Shown: positions 34,864-46,491, counted from the first letter of the stretch. The stretch: 64,000 bases of DNA from Fredinandcohnia onubensis (GCF_031181385.1 NZ_JAPSKV010000010.1:62001-126000); one strand, 5' to 3'. Numbers and translations: made by a program. The notes: generated from the letters alone by a model not told the origin.

Positions 34864-35946
34864 TTACGTTTTTCCTAACGGAAGTATTCCTTTTATGACA
34901 AACTCCTCATCCGTTTGATAGACCGTTAGCATTCCCTCCAATTCCTCAACTCGCTTTCGCATATTTGAAAGGCCGAAACCCTCTTTGAACGACTCCTTCT
35001 TATAGATTCGATTTTTCATGATAAGTTCAATATTTCCGTCTGCTGTTTTCCCAAGTAGCACCTGCACTTCACGTGAGTGGGCATGGCGCATTGCATTTGT
35101 AAGTCCTTCCTGGATTACTCTATATAGCACCACACTCTGTTCATTTGTGAGCTGTTCCGACAATATACCTTGTTTTGTCGTCAGTTGAACCATAATATGG
35201 CTTTCAGCTTCAAGTTTTTTGATAAGCTGTAAGATGGTTGCAATTCCTTCATGCTCTCGGTCCTTTAAAGTTCGGACTGCAAAGCGTGTCTCTTCTAAGC
35301 TCTCTTTAGCCAATTCCTTTAAATCATGATAATGTTCTGGACCTTGTTTAATTGAAAGGATCTCCAACTGCATTAACAATGCTGTCAACTTATGCCCAAC
35401 GGAATCATGAATATCCCTTGCAATCTTAGTCCTCTCTTGATATCGCGCTTCCTCCTCTGCCACAAGGGCAACTCTTTTTAACTTTCGATATTCCCCAAGC
35501 AATTCTTCATAGAGGTTGCGTTGTTCCTCTCGCTTCGTCCAAAGTTCATTCACCTGAAGGGCAAGAAGGTAGAATAAGAGAAAATAGACATAAACAGATA
35601 AATCATTTTTCATCCACAAAAAGAAGCCCGATAAACAGGCTGCCGTAAAAACAACAAGTCCTTTAAATGGTTGACTTCCTAGTTGAATTGTAGCTAATAA
35701 AACAACGTACATTAGTAATAAAAGTGTAAATGGATTGCCTGATTCAATAACCCCTTGCGTCAGTAGAAGTATGGTTATCGCAACATATAAATAGATTGGC
35801 CTTGGTGTGATTTTCAAGAAAAAATATAAGGTCATAACAACAGCACAAATCATAATTGAATACGCGTTTGGAACCGGCTTTTCAAAAATGAAAAACAACA
35901 CCCAAAGAACCATTAAACCTGCCGTTCGCAACATAAATATTTTCAT
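34864..35946 (-). CDS. Sensor histidine kinase, HisKA_3 type (LnrJ-like)
   Basis: 360 residues: about five to six membrane helices in the first 130, hardly any extracytoplasmic loop, a coiled linker, then the dimerisation motif with phosphoacceptor His180 (ARDIHDSVGHKLTALL) and an ATPase domain (LTNAMRHAHS N-box, FGLSNMRKRVEELEG G-box). Such intramembrane-sensing kinases respond to membrane-active drugs. First gene of the five-gene exporter unit placed between walJ and htrA. Confidence 0.88.
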   Translation of the reverse strand: MKIFMLRTAGLMVLWVLFFIFEKPVPNAYSIMICAVVMTLYFFLKITPRPIYLYVAITILLLTQGVIESGNPFTLLLLMYVVLLATIQLGSQPFKGLVVFTAACLSGFFLWMKNDLSVYVYFLLFYLLALQVNELWTKREEQRNLYEELLGEYRKLKRVALVAEEEARYQERTKIARDIHDSVGHKLTALLMQLEILSIKQGPEHYHDLKELAKESLEETRFAVRTLKDREHEGIATILQLIKKLEAESHIMVQLTTKQGILSEQLTNEQSVVLYRVIQEGLTNAMRHAHSREVQVLLGKTADGNIELIMKNRIYKKESFKEGFGLSNMRKRVEELEGMLTVYQTDEEFVIKGILPLGKT

Positions 35947-36015
35947 AGCATCCCTACTTTCATTCTAATTTCAAGTTACTAGAAAATTATGGGTGCGGCA
36001 AGTGTTTTTGCAAAC

Positions 36016-36052
36016 AAAAAAGCCCATCTGATCAAAGTCAAATGAGCTTTTT
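36016..36052 (-). terminator. Terminator of the wal operon
   Basis: AAGCTCAT / ATGGGCTT hairpin with an inner TGA/TCA pair and six T, directly after the walJ stop. Confidence 0.85.
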
Positions 36053-36053
36053 C

Positions 36054-36848
36054 TTATACAAAGGCTAGTTTTGTAGGTAGCTTAGGATCTGTATCATACA
36101 AATCGAATTGTTCGCCGACAACATAACCCTTACTTTCTAAAGTTTGCTTAACCGACATACGTGCTAAATCCTTTAAATTATTATCTTTACTTAGATGAGC
36201 TAAGTAGATTCGTTTCGTGTTATCCCCAATTACATCTGACATTGCTAACGCTGCATCCTCATTCGAAACATGTCCAACATCACTTAAAATACGTCGCTTA
36301 ATACTCCAGGGATAATGGCCCATTTGAAGCATAGACACATCGTGGTTGCTTTCAAATACATACGCATCCGCATTTTCAATGGTGCCTTTCATCCGGTCAC
36401 TGACATAGCCCGTATCCGTAATTAAAACAACCTTTTTTCCTTCATTGTGGAACACATAAAACATCGGTTCAGCCGCATCATGGGAAACACCGAATGATTC
36501 AACATCCATATTTCCAAATGTCTTTACTGTCCCCATTCTAAAAATAAACTTCTGTTCCGTCGGAATTTCCCCAATATTACGCTCCATCGCATTCCATGTC
36601 TTTTCATTCGCATAGATGGGAAGCTTGTACTTTCTCGCCAGTACACCAAGCCCCTTAATATGGTCACTATGCTCATGTGTCACAAGAATCCCGGAAAGAT
36701 GCTTAATTTCTTTGTTGATTTCTTTAAATAACAGTTCTAGTTGTTTACCACTTAACCCGGCATCTACAAGCAAGGAATGCTTGTCTGTTCCAACATAGAA
36801 CGCATTTCCTGTGCTCCCGCTAGCAAGCACACTAAAATGCAACCCCAT
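36054..36848 (-). CDS. walJ: WalJ (YycJ) metallo-beta-lactamase-fold exonuclease-like protein
   Basis: 264 residues with the metal-binding signature [11 protein letters not shown] (about 57-67) and later His/Asp ligands ([24 protein letters not shown]). WalJ orthologues are proposed 5'-3' DNA exonucleases linking WalRK to DNA metabolism. Follows walI by six bases and ends the operon here; in B. subtilis the operon goes on into htrC. Confidence 0.93.
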   Translation of the reverse strand: MGLHFSVLASGSTGNAFYVGTDKHSLLVDAGLSGKQLELLFKEINKEIKHLSGILVTHEHSDHIKGLGVLARKYKLPIYANEKTWNAMERNIGEIPTEQKFIFRMGTVKTFGNMDVESFGVSHDAAEPMFYVFHNEGKKVVLITDTGYVSDRMKGTIENADAYVFESNHDVSMLQMGHYPWSIKRRILSDVGHVSNEDAALAMSDVIGDNTKRIYLAHLSKDNNLKDLARMSVKQTLESKGYVVGEQFDLYDTDPKLPTKLAFV

Positions 36849-36854
36849 AGTCGT

Positions 36855-37631
36855 TCACTCCGTCTTATATAAAATTTGTCCTTCGATGGCATTGACATAA
36901 ATATGTGTTTCGTCGTCTATGATAACATGCCAAGCTGGAGCCAATAACTGCGATTCTGAATAGGGGACAAGTGGGTAATACCCAATTTCCACCTTAGATA
37001 CATGGCTACCTGATTTTAGATGGAAATTATTAAAAAGGTTTTCTAGAGTTTCCATTGGCTTAATTAACTCCTCCAGCTCATGCTCTTCAAATTCAGGAAT
37101 TAATGTTTGCTCATAGGACGTTACCTCATGGTCCTTATTCAGATACAAATAAATGACACCACTTATATTTGCTGATTGTCCAAAGACCTTGTAATTTTGA
37201 TATTGTTGAATTAAAACAATCGTTCCAGTTTCTTCATCCACTTCCCAAACGGTATATTTGTCACCCGATAGGATATGATCCTTCACAAATTGTTCGATTT
37301 TCATTTGATCTGTTAAAGAAAGCTTAATAGGATCAGTAAACGTAGCCTTTAGTATACCAGCAGTATCAATATTTACATCCTGATTTTTAAGAGTTTTAAC
37401 ATCCTCCTCTGTAAAAACCTTGACCTTCCCACTAATATAGCTTAATTCCTCCGGTTCCTTTGGCAAAACCTCATACGTGATGTCCTCTTCTGCTAGTTTT
37501 TCTTCAATACTTAATTCTTTTAACAAATCGAGTTGACTGCTATCCCTTTTTTGAATAAGCTGATATCCTAAAAAGATGTTGAGAATCAAGAAGGTAATGA
37601 TAAATAAAGACTTGGTTTTACTCCAATCCAT
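36855..37631 (-). CDS. walI: WalI (YycI), membrane regulator of WalK
   Basis: 258 residues: one N-terminal helix (LFIITFLILNIFLGYQLIQ, about 9-27), the rest outside the cell. YycI folds as tandem periplasmic domains that form a complex with YycH and WalK through the membrane helices and set WalK activity. Overlaps walH by 14 bases. Confidence 0.92.
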   Translation of the reverse strand: MDWSKTKSLFIITFLILNIFLGYQLIQKRDSSQLDLLKELSIEEKLAEEDITYEVLPKEPEELSYISGKVKVFTEEDVKTLKNQDVNIDTAGILKATFTDPIKLSLTDQMKIEQFVKDHILSGDKYTVWEVDEETGTIVLIQQYQNYKVFGQSANISGVIYLYLNKDHEVTSYEQTLIPEFEEHELEELIKPMETLENLFNNFHLKSGSHVSKVEIGYYPLVPYSESQLLAPAWHVIIDDETHIYVNAIEGQILYKTE

Positions 37632-38955
37632 CTTTATGTCCTCCTAAATCCTCATTCTTTATCTCAACCTTGTTCCAACTTCCATTATACCTGTAAGTCC
37701 AAATCGGTTGAAGTGAAACAAACTGGGAATTATCTTCATTCTCTACAAGGTCATAAGCAACTGTCACACCCTCGAGCAATTCAGGATTAAAATTCCGCAT
37801 GCTTGTAATAACCTCCATCACCTTTTCGCCCTTTGGTAGTCTTGTCTTAATTGAGTCCAAATCAATTCGCAAGTTTATGGAAGGATGAATATACCTCGCT
37901 ATATCATTGTTATCCCATTCTTGGATAATATCTGCTAGTCGACTAAAAACAGGAATATTATTTACATAGAGTTTAAAAACGGTCGTTTGACTCTCTTTAC
38001 TCCAGCTAAAAAAGCGATAATCATCTGTCCATCCAACATGTTCATTTACAAAGTCAATGCTTGTTTGAATTAAATCTGTTGTCTGTGCTGGTTCTCCACT
38101 TATTCTTGTTGGATTAATGAACATAATATATTTTTGATTATTATAGACTCTTAGTAATCTTGTTCCATCGGTATGAACTTCACCGGTAGTGAGCATATCC
38201 CCCTTTACAAGACTTGAGTTGGTGAATAAACGATCTATGAAGGTATCAATTTCAATCGCATCAATATAATAATCAACACGTTCTACAATCGTTGTGTCCT
38301 TTGGCAAGTAGACTGAATTCGTATCTGATAGTTCATATTCTATTTGCTCAGGATATCTCGTCGCCGTTGTAAAGAAGTCTTTTCGAAATTCCCTTGTAAG
38401 TCTGCTATTGACACGGCCCTTATACACCAAGTTGTCACCTGTGGACACAAAATATATATTCCCTTCGCCGTTGTTTTCTGAATTGACATCAATTACAAAT
38501 CGGTCAAACGAAATGGAGGAATGGTCCTTATCATTAATATTAATAAACAATGATTTATAAAGCTGCAGCGGAAACGGATTAGGAAAGTATATTTCAACAT
38601 GTCCATTTTGATTCAAAAAATCTGCTAAACCTTGATCCTGAACAGTATGTGTGATGTTTTGGACCTCACGAATTTCCCAAGGCCTAAGCTCTTTCATGAC
38701 TCGGTTCAGTTCTGTCTCGTTAAAAGTCCCAAAATGGTGACCATCAATATGATATAGAATTTTAGTTGGCTTAATAATTTGAGAGGTGTCCTTTGTAATA
38801 TTTGTCGTTACTTCCGCTACTAAGTCATCATCTGATTCTCCTAAGTTCTTGTATTCGGGCTGATACGTCCACAAAGACCATGTAAGAACAATGCTAGAAA
38901 GCACTAAGATGATTAATATTGTTGTTTTAATTGATTCATACTTCATCCCAATCAT
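37618..38955 (-). CDS. walH: WalH (YycH), membrane regulator of WalK
   Basis: 445 residues: single N-terminal helix (TTILIILVLSSIVLTWSLW, about 10-28) and a long extracytoplasmic domain. Works with WalI to restrain (B. subtilis) or stimulate (S. aureus) the kinase. Overlaps the end of walK by 20 bases, so translation is coupled. Confidence 0.92.
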   Translation of the reverse strand: MIGMKYESIKTTILIILVLSSIVLTWSLWTYQPEYKNLGESDDDLVAEVTTNITKDTSQIIKPTKILYHIDGHHFGTFNETELNRVMKELRPWEIREVQNITHTVQDQGLADFLNQNGHVEIYFPNPFPLQLYKSLFININDKDHSSISFDRFVIDVNSENNGEGNIYFVSTGDNLVYKGRVNSRLTREFRKDFFTTATRYPEQIEYELSDTNSVYLPKDTTIVERVDYYIDAIEIDTFIDRLFTNSSLVKGDMLTTGEVHTDGTRLLRVYNNQKYIMFINPTRISGEPAQTTDLIQTSIDFVNEHVGWTDDYRFFSWSKESQTTVFKLYVNNIPVFSRLADIIQEWDNNDIARYIHPSINLRIDLDSIKTRLPKGEKVMEVITSMRNFNPELLEGVTVAYDLVENEDNSQFVSLQPIWTYRYNGSWNKVEIKNEDLGGHKDGLE

Positions 38956-40771
38956 CCTCTAAACCATCTTGATTCACATTGATTGGTAGGGTAAAGAAAA
39001 TAGTTGTTCCAACTCCTTCTTCACTTTCAGCCCAAATCCTACCTCCATGAGCAACAACCATCTCTTTGGCAATAGCAAGCCCTAACCCTGTTCCTCCTAA
39101 TTTACGGGTACGTGCTTTATCGACTCGGTAAAATCGCTCAAAAATTCGATTGATGTTATCCTTCGGTATTCCAACACCCTGGTCACTTACACTTACGGTG
39201 ATTTCACCGTTTGATTCAGCTACTTGGAAGGTAACCGTTCCTCCCTCGGGTGAATATTTCAAAGCATTTGAAATAATATTATCGAGAACTTGTGTCATCT
39301 TGTCTTGATCGATTTCCAGATAAATTGGCTTCTCAGGTAAATTACGAATAAAAGAGATATGCTGCTCCCTTGTCATTTCAAAACGGTCAATGATTCGGTG
39401 GAAGTACTTTGTAAAATCAATCAAATCCTTGGATAAACGGTAATCCTTACTATCTAGTTTTGATAACTTCAGCAAGTCATTGACCAACCTAATCATCCGT
39501 TCTGTTTCAGTTTGTGTTACATGTAAAAATTGAGGCGCAATCTTTTCATCCTGCCAAGCACCATCTGCCAGTGCTTCAAGATAGCTCCGCATTGTCGTTA
39601 ATGGTGTTCGTAGTTCATGTGATACATTTGCTACAAACTCTCGTCTTTCACCTTCAATCTTCTCTTGCTCGGTTACATCATATAGGACAGCAATTAGACC
39701 ATTGATAATGCCTGATTCCTTTTTAATAACTGAAAAACTAACCTTTATAATGTATTGCTTTTTATGCGTACTAAAATCAAGGATTTCCGTATCAATATCG
39801 TGAACAAGCTGCTCAAATGTATATTGTTCATCTAATCCTAAGACGGAAACAATTGATTGATCAAGGACTGTTTCACGTGAAACATCTAGCATGTCGATTG
39901 CAGGCGTATTGATTAAGATAATCCGACCCTTTTTATCGGTTGCAATTACCCCATCTGTCATATGGGCAAGGACAGAAGAGAGCTTACGACGTTCCCCTTC
40001 TGTTGTCGCTTGTGCATCTTGTATTTTTTTTGATAAATTGTTGAAAGTCATTGCAAGTTGACCAATCTCGTCCTGGCCAAATACTTTCACCTTTTTTGAA
40101 AAATTCCCTCTTCCTAATTCTAAAACATGCTTTCTCATTGCTGAAATTGGTCTTGTAATCGTTTGAGCAACAAAGATTCCAAGGATTGCCGTAATCGCCA
40201 TGGCAATTCCAGTACCCGTTACAAAGATATCATTGATTTCCTTAATGTCATCATAGACATTTTCCATCCTTGCGGTTAAAAAGATCGCGCCGATGATATC
40301 TCCATTCGAACGAATCGGTGTTGAGGATACATACATCCGATCATACGTAGCCTCATCTAAGCGCACATCATCTGGGTTGTCACCAAGCAATAACGTACGT
40401 TTGACCGAATCCTCATTCGTTTTCCGTCCAACAATCCCTTGACTGTATGGGTTTGAGCTTCCAACTACACGACTTTTATTATCGATAACCCGAATCTCCT
40501 GGATATCTTCAGACTCATAGTCCTGCAAAATATTTCGGATATCTTTTTCTAATGTAGAAGGATCTTCCCTCTCTTTATTCATCTCCTGCTCAATACTAAA
40601 GGCAAGTATATTGACCCGTTCATTTAAGGACACTTTAAAATTTTCTACCAACCGCAACTCCAATTTGCCTATAAAATAAACACCGATAATTTGCATCGCA
40701 ATTAATATTAAAAGCAAATAGATGAGTGCAAATTTAAAATGAATGGATTGAAAAAAACCTAGTCTTTTCAT
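38936..40771 (-). CDS. walK: WalK, essential cell-wall sensor kinase
   Basis: 611 residues in the usual order: helix 1 (about 13-35), extracytoplasmic Cache-like domain, helix 2 (about 183-205), HAMP (about 205-257), PAS (about 262-370), HisKA with His385 (EFVANVSHELRTPLTT) and HATPase (DNIISNALKYSPEGG, DQGVGIPK, GGTGLGLAIAKE). It senses cell-wall lytic activity and phosphorylates WalR. The gene contains a perfect parS site at 39869-39884, read in frame without spoiling the protein (near residues 296-301, DVSRET). Confidence 0.96.
   Translation of the reverse strand: MKRLGFFQSIHFKFALIYLLLILIAMQIIGVYFIGKLELRLVENFKVSLNERVNILAFSIEQEMNKEREDPSTLEKDIRNILQDYESEDIQEIRVIDNKSRVVGSSNPYSQGIVGRKTNEDSVKRTLLLGDNPDDVRLDEATYDRMYVSSTPIRSNGDIIGAIFLTARMENVYDDIKEINDIFVTGTGIAMAITAILGIFVAQTITRPISAMRKHVLELGRGNFSKKVKVFGQDEIGQLAMTFNNLSKKIQDAQATTEGERRKLSSVLAHMTDGVIATDKKGRIILINTPAIDMLDVSRETVLDQSIVSVLGLDEQYTFEQLVHDIDTEILDFSTHKKQYIIKVSFSVIKKESGIINGLIAVLYDVTEQEKIEGERREFVANVSHELRTPLTTMRSYLEALADGAWQDEKIAPQFLHVTQTETERMIRLVNDLLKLSKLDSKDYRLSKDLIDFTKYFHRIIDRFEMTREQHISFIRNLPEKPIYLEIDQDKMTQVLDNIISNALKYSPEGGTVTFQVAESNGEITVSVSDQGVGIPKDNINRIFERFYRVDKARTRKLGGTGLGLAIAKEMVVAHGGRIWAESEEGVGTTIFFTLPINVNQDGLEDDWDEV
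39869..39884. other. parS site inside walK
   Basis: TGTTTCACGTGAAACA, the perfect 16-bp palindrome bound by ParB/Spo0J. About 19 kb from parB. Confidence 0.9.
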
Positions 40772-40779
40772 TTTTGGAT

Positions 40780-41487
40780 TTACTCCTGATCAGGGTTTCG
40801 TAAATAGTAGCCCACTCCACGTCTTGTGACAATCCATGTTGGATGACTCGGACTGTCTTCAATTTTTTCACGTAAGCGGCGTACGGTTACATCAACTGTA
40901 CGTACATCTCCAAAATAATCATATCCCCATACCGTTTGTAATAAATGCTCTCGTGTCATTACTTGACCAAGGTGTTTGGCTAAATAGTGCAACAGTTCAA
41001 ATTCACGATGTGTTAATTCGATTGTCTCTCCACGTTTACTCACCACATAGGCATCTGGATGGATGACAAGGGAACCCACAGCAATCTCACTTGTTGTTTC
41101 CTGGCTAACTGCCTCAGAAATTTGTTGGTGTCTTCGAAGGTTTGCCTTTACCCTTGCAAGCAGTTCTCTCGTACTAAAAGGCTTTGTAACATAGTCGTCA
41201 GCTCCTAGCTCAAGCCCTAATACTTTATCAATTTCAGAGTCCTTTGCTGTTAGCATAACGATCGGCATATCATACTTTTTTCGTACCTCTCGACAAACCT
41301 CCATGCCATCTTTATGTGGAAGCATGATATCAAGCAGAATGAGGTCAGGATTTACTTCCTCTACTTTTTCTAAAGCCTCATTTCCATCATAGGCACAAAC
41401 GACTTTATAACCTTCCTTTTCAAGATTAAATTGTAATATATCCGCAATTGGTTTCTCATCATCAACTACAAGAATTACTTTTTCCAT
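40780..41487 (-). CDS. walR: WalR, essential OmpR-type response regulator
   Basis: 235 residues: receiver domain with Asp53 (LILLDIMLP) and Lys in [10 protein letters not shown], then a winged-helix domain ([24 protein letters not shown]-like [23 protein letters not shown]). Controls cell-wall hydrolases and their inhibitors. First gene of the walRKHIJ operon, 8 bases before walK. Confidence 0.97.
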   Translation of the reverse strand: MEKVILVVDDEKPIADILQFNLEKEGYKVVCAYDGNEALEKVEEVNPDLILLDIMLPHKDGMEVCREVRKKYDMPIVMLTAKDSEIDKVLGLELGADDYVTKPFSTRELLARVKANLRRHQQISEAVSQETTSEIAVGSLVIHPDAYVVSKRGETIELTHREFELLHYLAKHLGQVMTREHLLQTVWGYDYFGDVRTVDVTVRRLREKIEDSPSHPTWIVTRRGVGYYLRNPDQE

Positions 41488-41690
41488 TCACTTTTTCTCC
41501 TTCACAATGAAATAAAAACCTTTACTACAGTTTTCATATTATATAGTTCGAATTGTTCCTTTTATTTTGTTCCTTTACTTCTAACTTTAGCAGAAAAAGG
41601 GAGGTATATCATCAGAAGTGTAAAAAAAACCAGTGATATAGGTCGTCCGTCCAATCTCTACTTCCATTTTATCGTTCTTTATACTTATGA

Positions 41691-41718
41691 AAAAAGCCTT
41701 CAGCATCATGCTGAAGGC
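41691..41718 (-). terminator. Terminator of the M23 peptidase gene
   Basis: Perfect 11-bp stem GCCTTCAGCAT / ATGCTGAAGGC with a one-base centre and six T. Confidence 0.9.
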
Positions 41719-41733
41719 GTATATTGGAAATTA

Positions 41734-43167
41734 TTATAAGTAATCTAATGGATTTTTCAAAACTCCATTAATATATAATTCGAAATGCAAGTGAGTTCCT
41801 GTTGAGTTACCAGTTGAACCCATTACACCAATTTGTTGACCCTTCGTTACGGTTTGTCCAACACGAACATTAAGGGATGACATATGAGCATAAATGGTTT
41901 TCATTCCATTGTTATGGTTAATAACAATTTTATTACCAAAGCCGCCAGAATATCCAGCCTCTACAACTGTCCCATTGTCAGCTGCTTTAATCGCATAATT
42001 ACTTGGTCTTGCAATATCAATACCTTTATGGAGTTGTCCCCATCTATATCCAACGTGACTTGAGATATAACCGCCAACTGCTGGCCATGCTAGCTGACCT
42101 GATCCTCTTGATGGAACAACCTTCGTTCCTTTTTCAATGATCTCTGTTATAGGCTCTTTGACGATTGTTTCATTAAGTTTCTTTGTTTCAGCATTCACGC
42201 CATTAACCATTTTATATTCATAATGAACAGTCTTTTCACCCTCTTGACCTTCTTGAGTGACTTTTCTGTCCCCTTTATACATATTTGAGTTTTCATTGAC
42301 TTTTGTTTCAAAATTGATCGTTTCTTTTTTATTTTGCTCCATTTTTACCACGACTGTTAAAAATGGCTTATACGCTGTTACGTTTAACTCTTGTCCAATT
42401 TTTATAAGTGTATCCTCTGTAATTCCCGGGTTTAAAGCTAATAAATCTGCTGTCGCTAAATCATGATCTACCGCGATAGAACCTAATACATCTCCTTCTT
42501 TAACTTGGTACTTTTTTTCTTCTAATGTACCCTTTTGAAGTAATGTAACGGTATCAGCAGGATTATGGATTTGCTCTGGTGAAATTTTTTCATCCGAAAT
42601 TGAAACCTTTTCCTCAAATGAAACGTCTAATAAACGAGATTGTCCTTCAGCCAATGCAGGCAATGGTTGTTCTGAGTTTTCTCTCGCTTCAAGCTCCTGC
42701 AATTGCTCTTCTTTTACATATTGTAATTTTAATTGTCTAAGAGCCTTATTCGCTTCTTCTTCATCTTTTAGATAGGCAACTGGTTCTCCATCGATCGTAA
42801 TGGCTTTAGCTTGTGCTGCAATTTCAATCTCAGATTCTAGCACCTTTACAGTATTTTCGTTATTGAAAGTAGGATGAAAAGCCTGTTCTTCAATAATTGA
42901 AACATTATCAGCAACTAAAGAAAGCTCTTTATATTGATCTTGTATGGAATCTACTTTTTGATCGACTACCTTTTCTACAACATTCTTTGAATCAACTGTT
43001 CCAACTCTAGTCCCATCTATGTATACATGATACACTGTTTGGATTTTTGTATCAGCTGATACTGTTCCAAACATTAATGTTGAAAGCGCAACTGATGTTA
43101 TTGCAACTCGTTTAAATAAAGTCATATATTTTCTTGGTGTTTTTTTTGTATTATTTTGATTTGACAC
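41734..43167 (-). CDS. Secreted LysM-G5-M23 murein endopeptidase
   Basis: 477 residues from GTG 43167, chosen for the perfect SD GGGAGG seven bases ahead; earlier starts lack one. Signal or anchor helix (RVAITSVALSTLMFGTVSA), a long unknown region, LysM (YQVKEGDVLGSIAVD), a G5-like domain (NFETKVNENSNMYKGDRKV) and a C-terminal M23 domain with HKGIDIA, HMSSL and HLHFELY zinc/catalytic residues. It cleaves peptidoglycan cross-bridges outside the cell. B. subtilis carries a similar gene close to walR-purA, and such hydrolases are typical WalR targets; no clear WalR box was confirmed. Confidence 0.9.
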   Translation of the reverse strand: MSNQNNTKKTPRKYMTLFKRVAITSVALSTLMFGTVSADTKIQTVYHVYIDGTRVGTVDSKNVVEKVVDQKVDSIQDQYKELSLVADNVSIIEEQAFHPTFNNENTVKVLESEIEIAAQAKAITIDGEPVAYLKDEEEANKALRQLKLQYVKEEQLQELEARENSEQPLPALAEGQSRLLDVSFEEKVSISDEKISPEQIHNPADTVTLLQKGTLEEKKYQVKEGDVLGSIAVDHDLATADLLALNPGITEDTLIKIGQELNVTAYKPFLTVVVKMEQNKKETINFETKVNENSNMYKGDRKVTQEGQEGEKTVHYEYKMVNGVNAETKKLNETIVKEPITEIIEKGTKVVPSRGSGQLAWPAVGGYISSHVGYRWGQLHKGIDIARPSNYAIKAADNGTVVEAGYSGGFGNKIVINHNNGMKTIYAHMSSLNVRVGQTVTKGQQIGVMGSTGNSTGTHLHFELYINGVLKNPLDYL

Positions 43168-43560
43168 GGTCTTTCCTCCCTGAACAAAGGTTGCTTGTCC
43201 GAAATTTTCGTTCATCTCACCTTGTGAGTTGAAAAGCGTCGTCTTACAAAATACGCCAAGACGTATTATATCGTTCGACAATTCTCTCAAATTTACACTT
43301 TATTAATTTACCATAGAATTTGAAAAAAAGTATAATAGTTTCCAATATGTAATATAATTGTAGTATTACTGACAAATTTTTACACAAAATATGTAGGATT
43401 TTGACATTGAAATGAGCCTTTCCTCTCATTATTCCATAAATTTTTTAACGATTTATGTCGTTTTTGCACGACGAAAGACACCTTAGCAAATATGTACATA
43501 GTGAGATTGTCATAAAAAAACAAAAAAACATAGCTGTTTCCAACTATGTTTATTATTTTA
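43168..43560. other. Intergenic region between the M23 gene and purA
   Basis: AT-rich leader of the M23 gene (43168-43480) and the purA terminator (43521-43552). Direct TGTAAA-like words occur, but not at the spacing expected of a WalR box. No gene seen. Confidence 0.5.
43521..43552 (-). terminator. Terminator of purA
   Basis: AAACATAG / CTATGTTT hairpin followed by TTTTTTTG on the minus strand. Confidence 0.8.
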
Positions 43561-44865
<1,305 letters not shown>

Positions 44866-44930
44866 TTAATATAAAGATATTGTTCATTTCCAGTCAATAT
44901 TTTATCAGTTTTCATTCCTTATTACAATAA

Positions 44931-44974
44931 AAATACGAACATTATATTAATGTAAATATTAAATATTCGTGTTT
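44931..44974 (-). promoter_or_regulatory. PurR operator (PurBox pair) of purA
   Basis: AAATACGAACATT (44931-44943) matches 12 of 13 PurBox positions. An inverted box AATATTCGTGTTT (44962-44974) matches about 10, 18 bp apart and with CGAA/TTCG cores facing each other. Confidence 0.65.
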
Positions 44975-45012
44975 ATTATTTGATTTTATCTCCAATAATA
45001 TGTAAGAAAAAC

Positions 45013-45048
45013 AAAAAAAGACGTATCATCGCTTTGACACGTCTTTTT
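45013..45048 (-). terminator. Terminator of the yybS-gdpP-rplI-dnaB operon
   Basis: AAAGACGTgTC / GAtACGTCTTT hairpin with a run of seven T on the minus strand. Confidence 0.85.
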
Positions 45049-45078
45049 CCTGTATTCGGGTACGCTTTAACATTCTTC

Positions 45079-46443
45079 TTACGCACCTGGTGGCATATTG
45101 GCATCATCAAACCTTCGTTCCAGATTGACGAATTTATTATATTCTTTAACGAATGCCAACGAAACTGTTCCAACCGGGCCGTTACGTTGTTTAGCAATAA
45201 TGATCTCAATAATATTCTTATTCTCTGACTCTTTATCATAATAATCATCGCGGTATAAGAACGCAACAATATCGGCATCCTGCTCGATACTTCCCGACTC
45301 ACGAATATCAGACATCATTGGACGCTTGTCCTGTCTTTGTTCTACCCCACGGGATAACTGTGATAAGGCAATAACAGGAACCTTTAATTCACGGGCTAAT
45401 GCTTTTAAAGAACGTGAGATTTCAGAAACCTCTTGTTGGCGGTTTTCGCCGCTTCTTCCATTACCTTGGATCAACTGAAGGTAATCGATTAGAATCATTC
45501 CTAATCCACTTTCCTGCTTAAGTCTACGGCATTTTGAACGAATATCATTCACACGAATACCAGGGGTATCATCAATATAAATTCCTGAGTTGGATAAGCT
45601 ACCCATCGCCATTGTCAGCTTACTCCAATCTTCAGGTGTTAAGGAACCTGTACGTAGATTTTGTGCATTAATGTTTCCCTCTGCGCAGAGCATCCTCATC
45701 ACTAGCTGCTCTGCACCCATCTCTAGACTAAAGATAGCGACATTCTCATCTGTCTTAGTTGCTACGTTTTGCGCAATATTAAGAGCAAATGCTGTTTTAC
45801 CAACAGATGGACGGGCTGCTACGATAATTAAATCATTTCGCTGGAATCCGGCTGTCATCTTGTCAAGTTCCGTAAACCCGGTAGGAATTCCTGTAATATC
45901 TCCTACACGATTATGAAGGGTTTCAATATTATCATAGGTCTGAACGAGAACATCCTTAATATTTTGGAAGGCACCCGCATTTTTACGGTTCGCAACTTCC
46001 ATAATATTTTTTTCGGCCTCACCTAAAAGTGCATCGACCTCGTCTTCTCGTGAATAACCATCCGTAGCAATCGTTGTTGCTGTGCGAATCAAGCGGCGTA
46101 GAATTGATTTTTCTTCAATAATCTTCGCGTAATATTCAATATTCCCAGCGGTTGGGACGGAACTCGCCAATTCACTTAAGTACGAAACGCCACCTATTTC
46201 ATCTAAAATTTTCGCATCCGCTAACTCGGAAGTAACCGTTACTAGGTCAACTGGCTCACCTTTATCGGAGAGATTAAGCATCGCGTCAAAAATCTTTTGG
46301 TGAGCTGTCCGATAAAAGTCCTCTGGAATCAATACTTCTGATGCAAGAGTTAATGAGCTTGGTTCTAGAAAAATAGCACCTAAAACAGCTTGCTCAGCCT
46401 CTATATTTTGCGGAGGAATACGATCAGCAAAAATGTCACTCAA
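45079..46443 (-). CDS. dnaB: Replicative DNA helicase (DnaB type; called DnaC in B. subtilis)
   Basis: 454 residues: N-terminal DnaG-interacting domain (IPPQNIEAEQAVLGAIF, about 8-110) and RecA-like motor with Walker A ARPSVGKTAFALN (about 208-220), Walker B LIDYLQLI and arginine finger region. Hexameric 5'-3' helicase of the replisome. Last gene of the yybS-gdpP-rplI group but with its own promoter. Ends RRFDDANMPPGA. Confidence 0.97.
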   Translation of the reverse strand: MSDIFADRIPPQNIEAEQAVLGAIFLEPSSLTLASEVLIPEDFYRTAHQKIFDAMLNLSDKGEPVDLVTVTSELADAKILDEIGGVSYLSELASSVPTAGNIEYYAKIIEEKSILRRLIRTATTIATDGYSREDEVDALLGEAEKNIMEVANRKNAGAFQNIKDVLVQTYDNIETLHNRVGDITGIPTGFTELDKMTAGFQRNDLIIVAARPSVGKTAFALNIAQNVATKTDENVAIFSLEMGAEQLVMRMLCAEGNINAQNLRTGSLTPEDWSKLTMAMGSLSNSGIYIDDTPGIRVNDIRSKCRRLKQESGLGMILIDYLQLIQGNGRSGENRQQEVSEISRSLKALARELKVPVIALSQLSRGVEQRQDKRPMMSDIRESGSIEQDADIVAFLYRDDYYDKESENKNIIEIIIAKQRNGPVGTVSLAFVKEYNKFVNLERRFDDANMPPGA

Positions 46444-46491
46444 CTATTCTCCACTCCCTTTACATACTTTTTTATGTCTATCTATCTATCT

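Noticed and set aside
43168-43560. WalR box before the M23 peptidase gene
   Set aside because: TGTAAA-like words are present but not as direct repeats with the required 5-bp spacing.
44976-45302. 108-codon frame opposite or inside the dnaB 3' end
   Set aside because: Shadow frame overlapping the real dnaB gene and its terminator.
46475-46491. TATC microsatellite as a phase-variation switch for dnaB
   Set aside because: Only about four units, outside the coding region and the promoter core; switching an essential helicase is unlikely.
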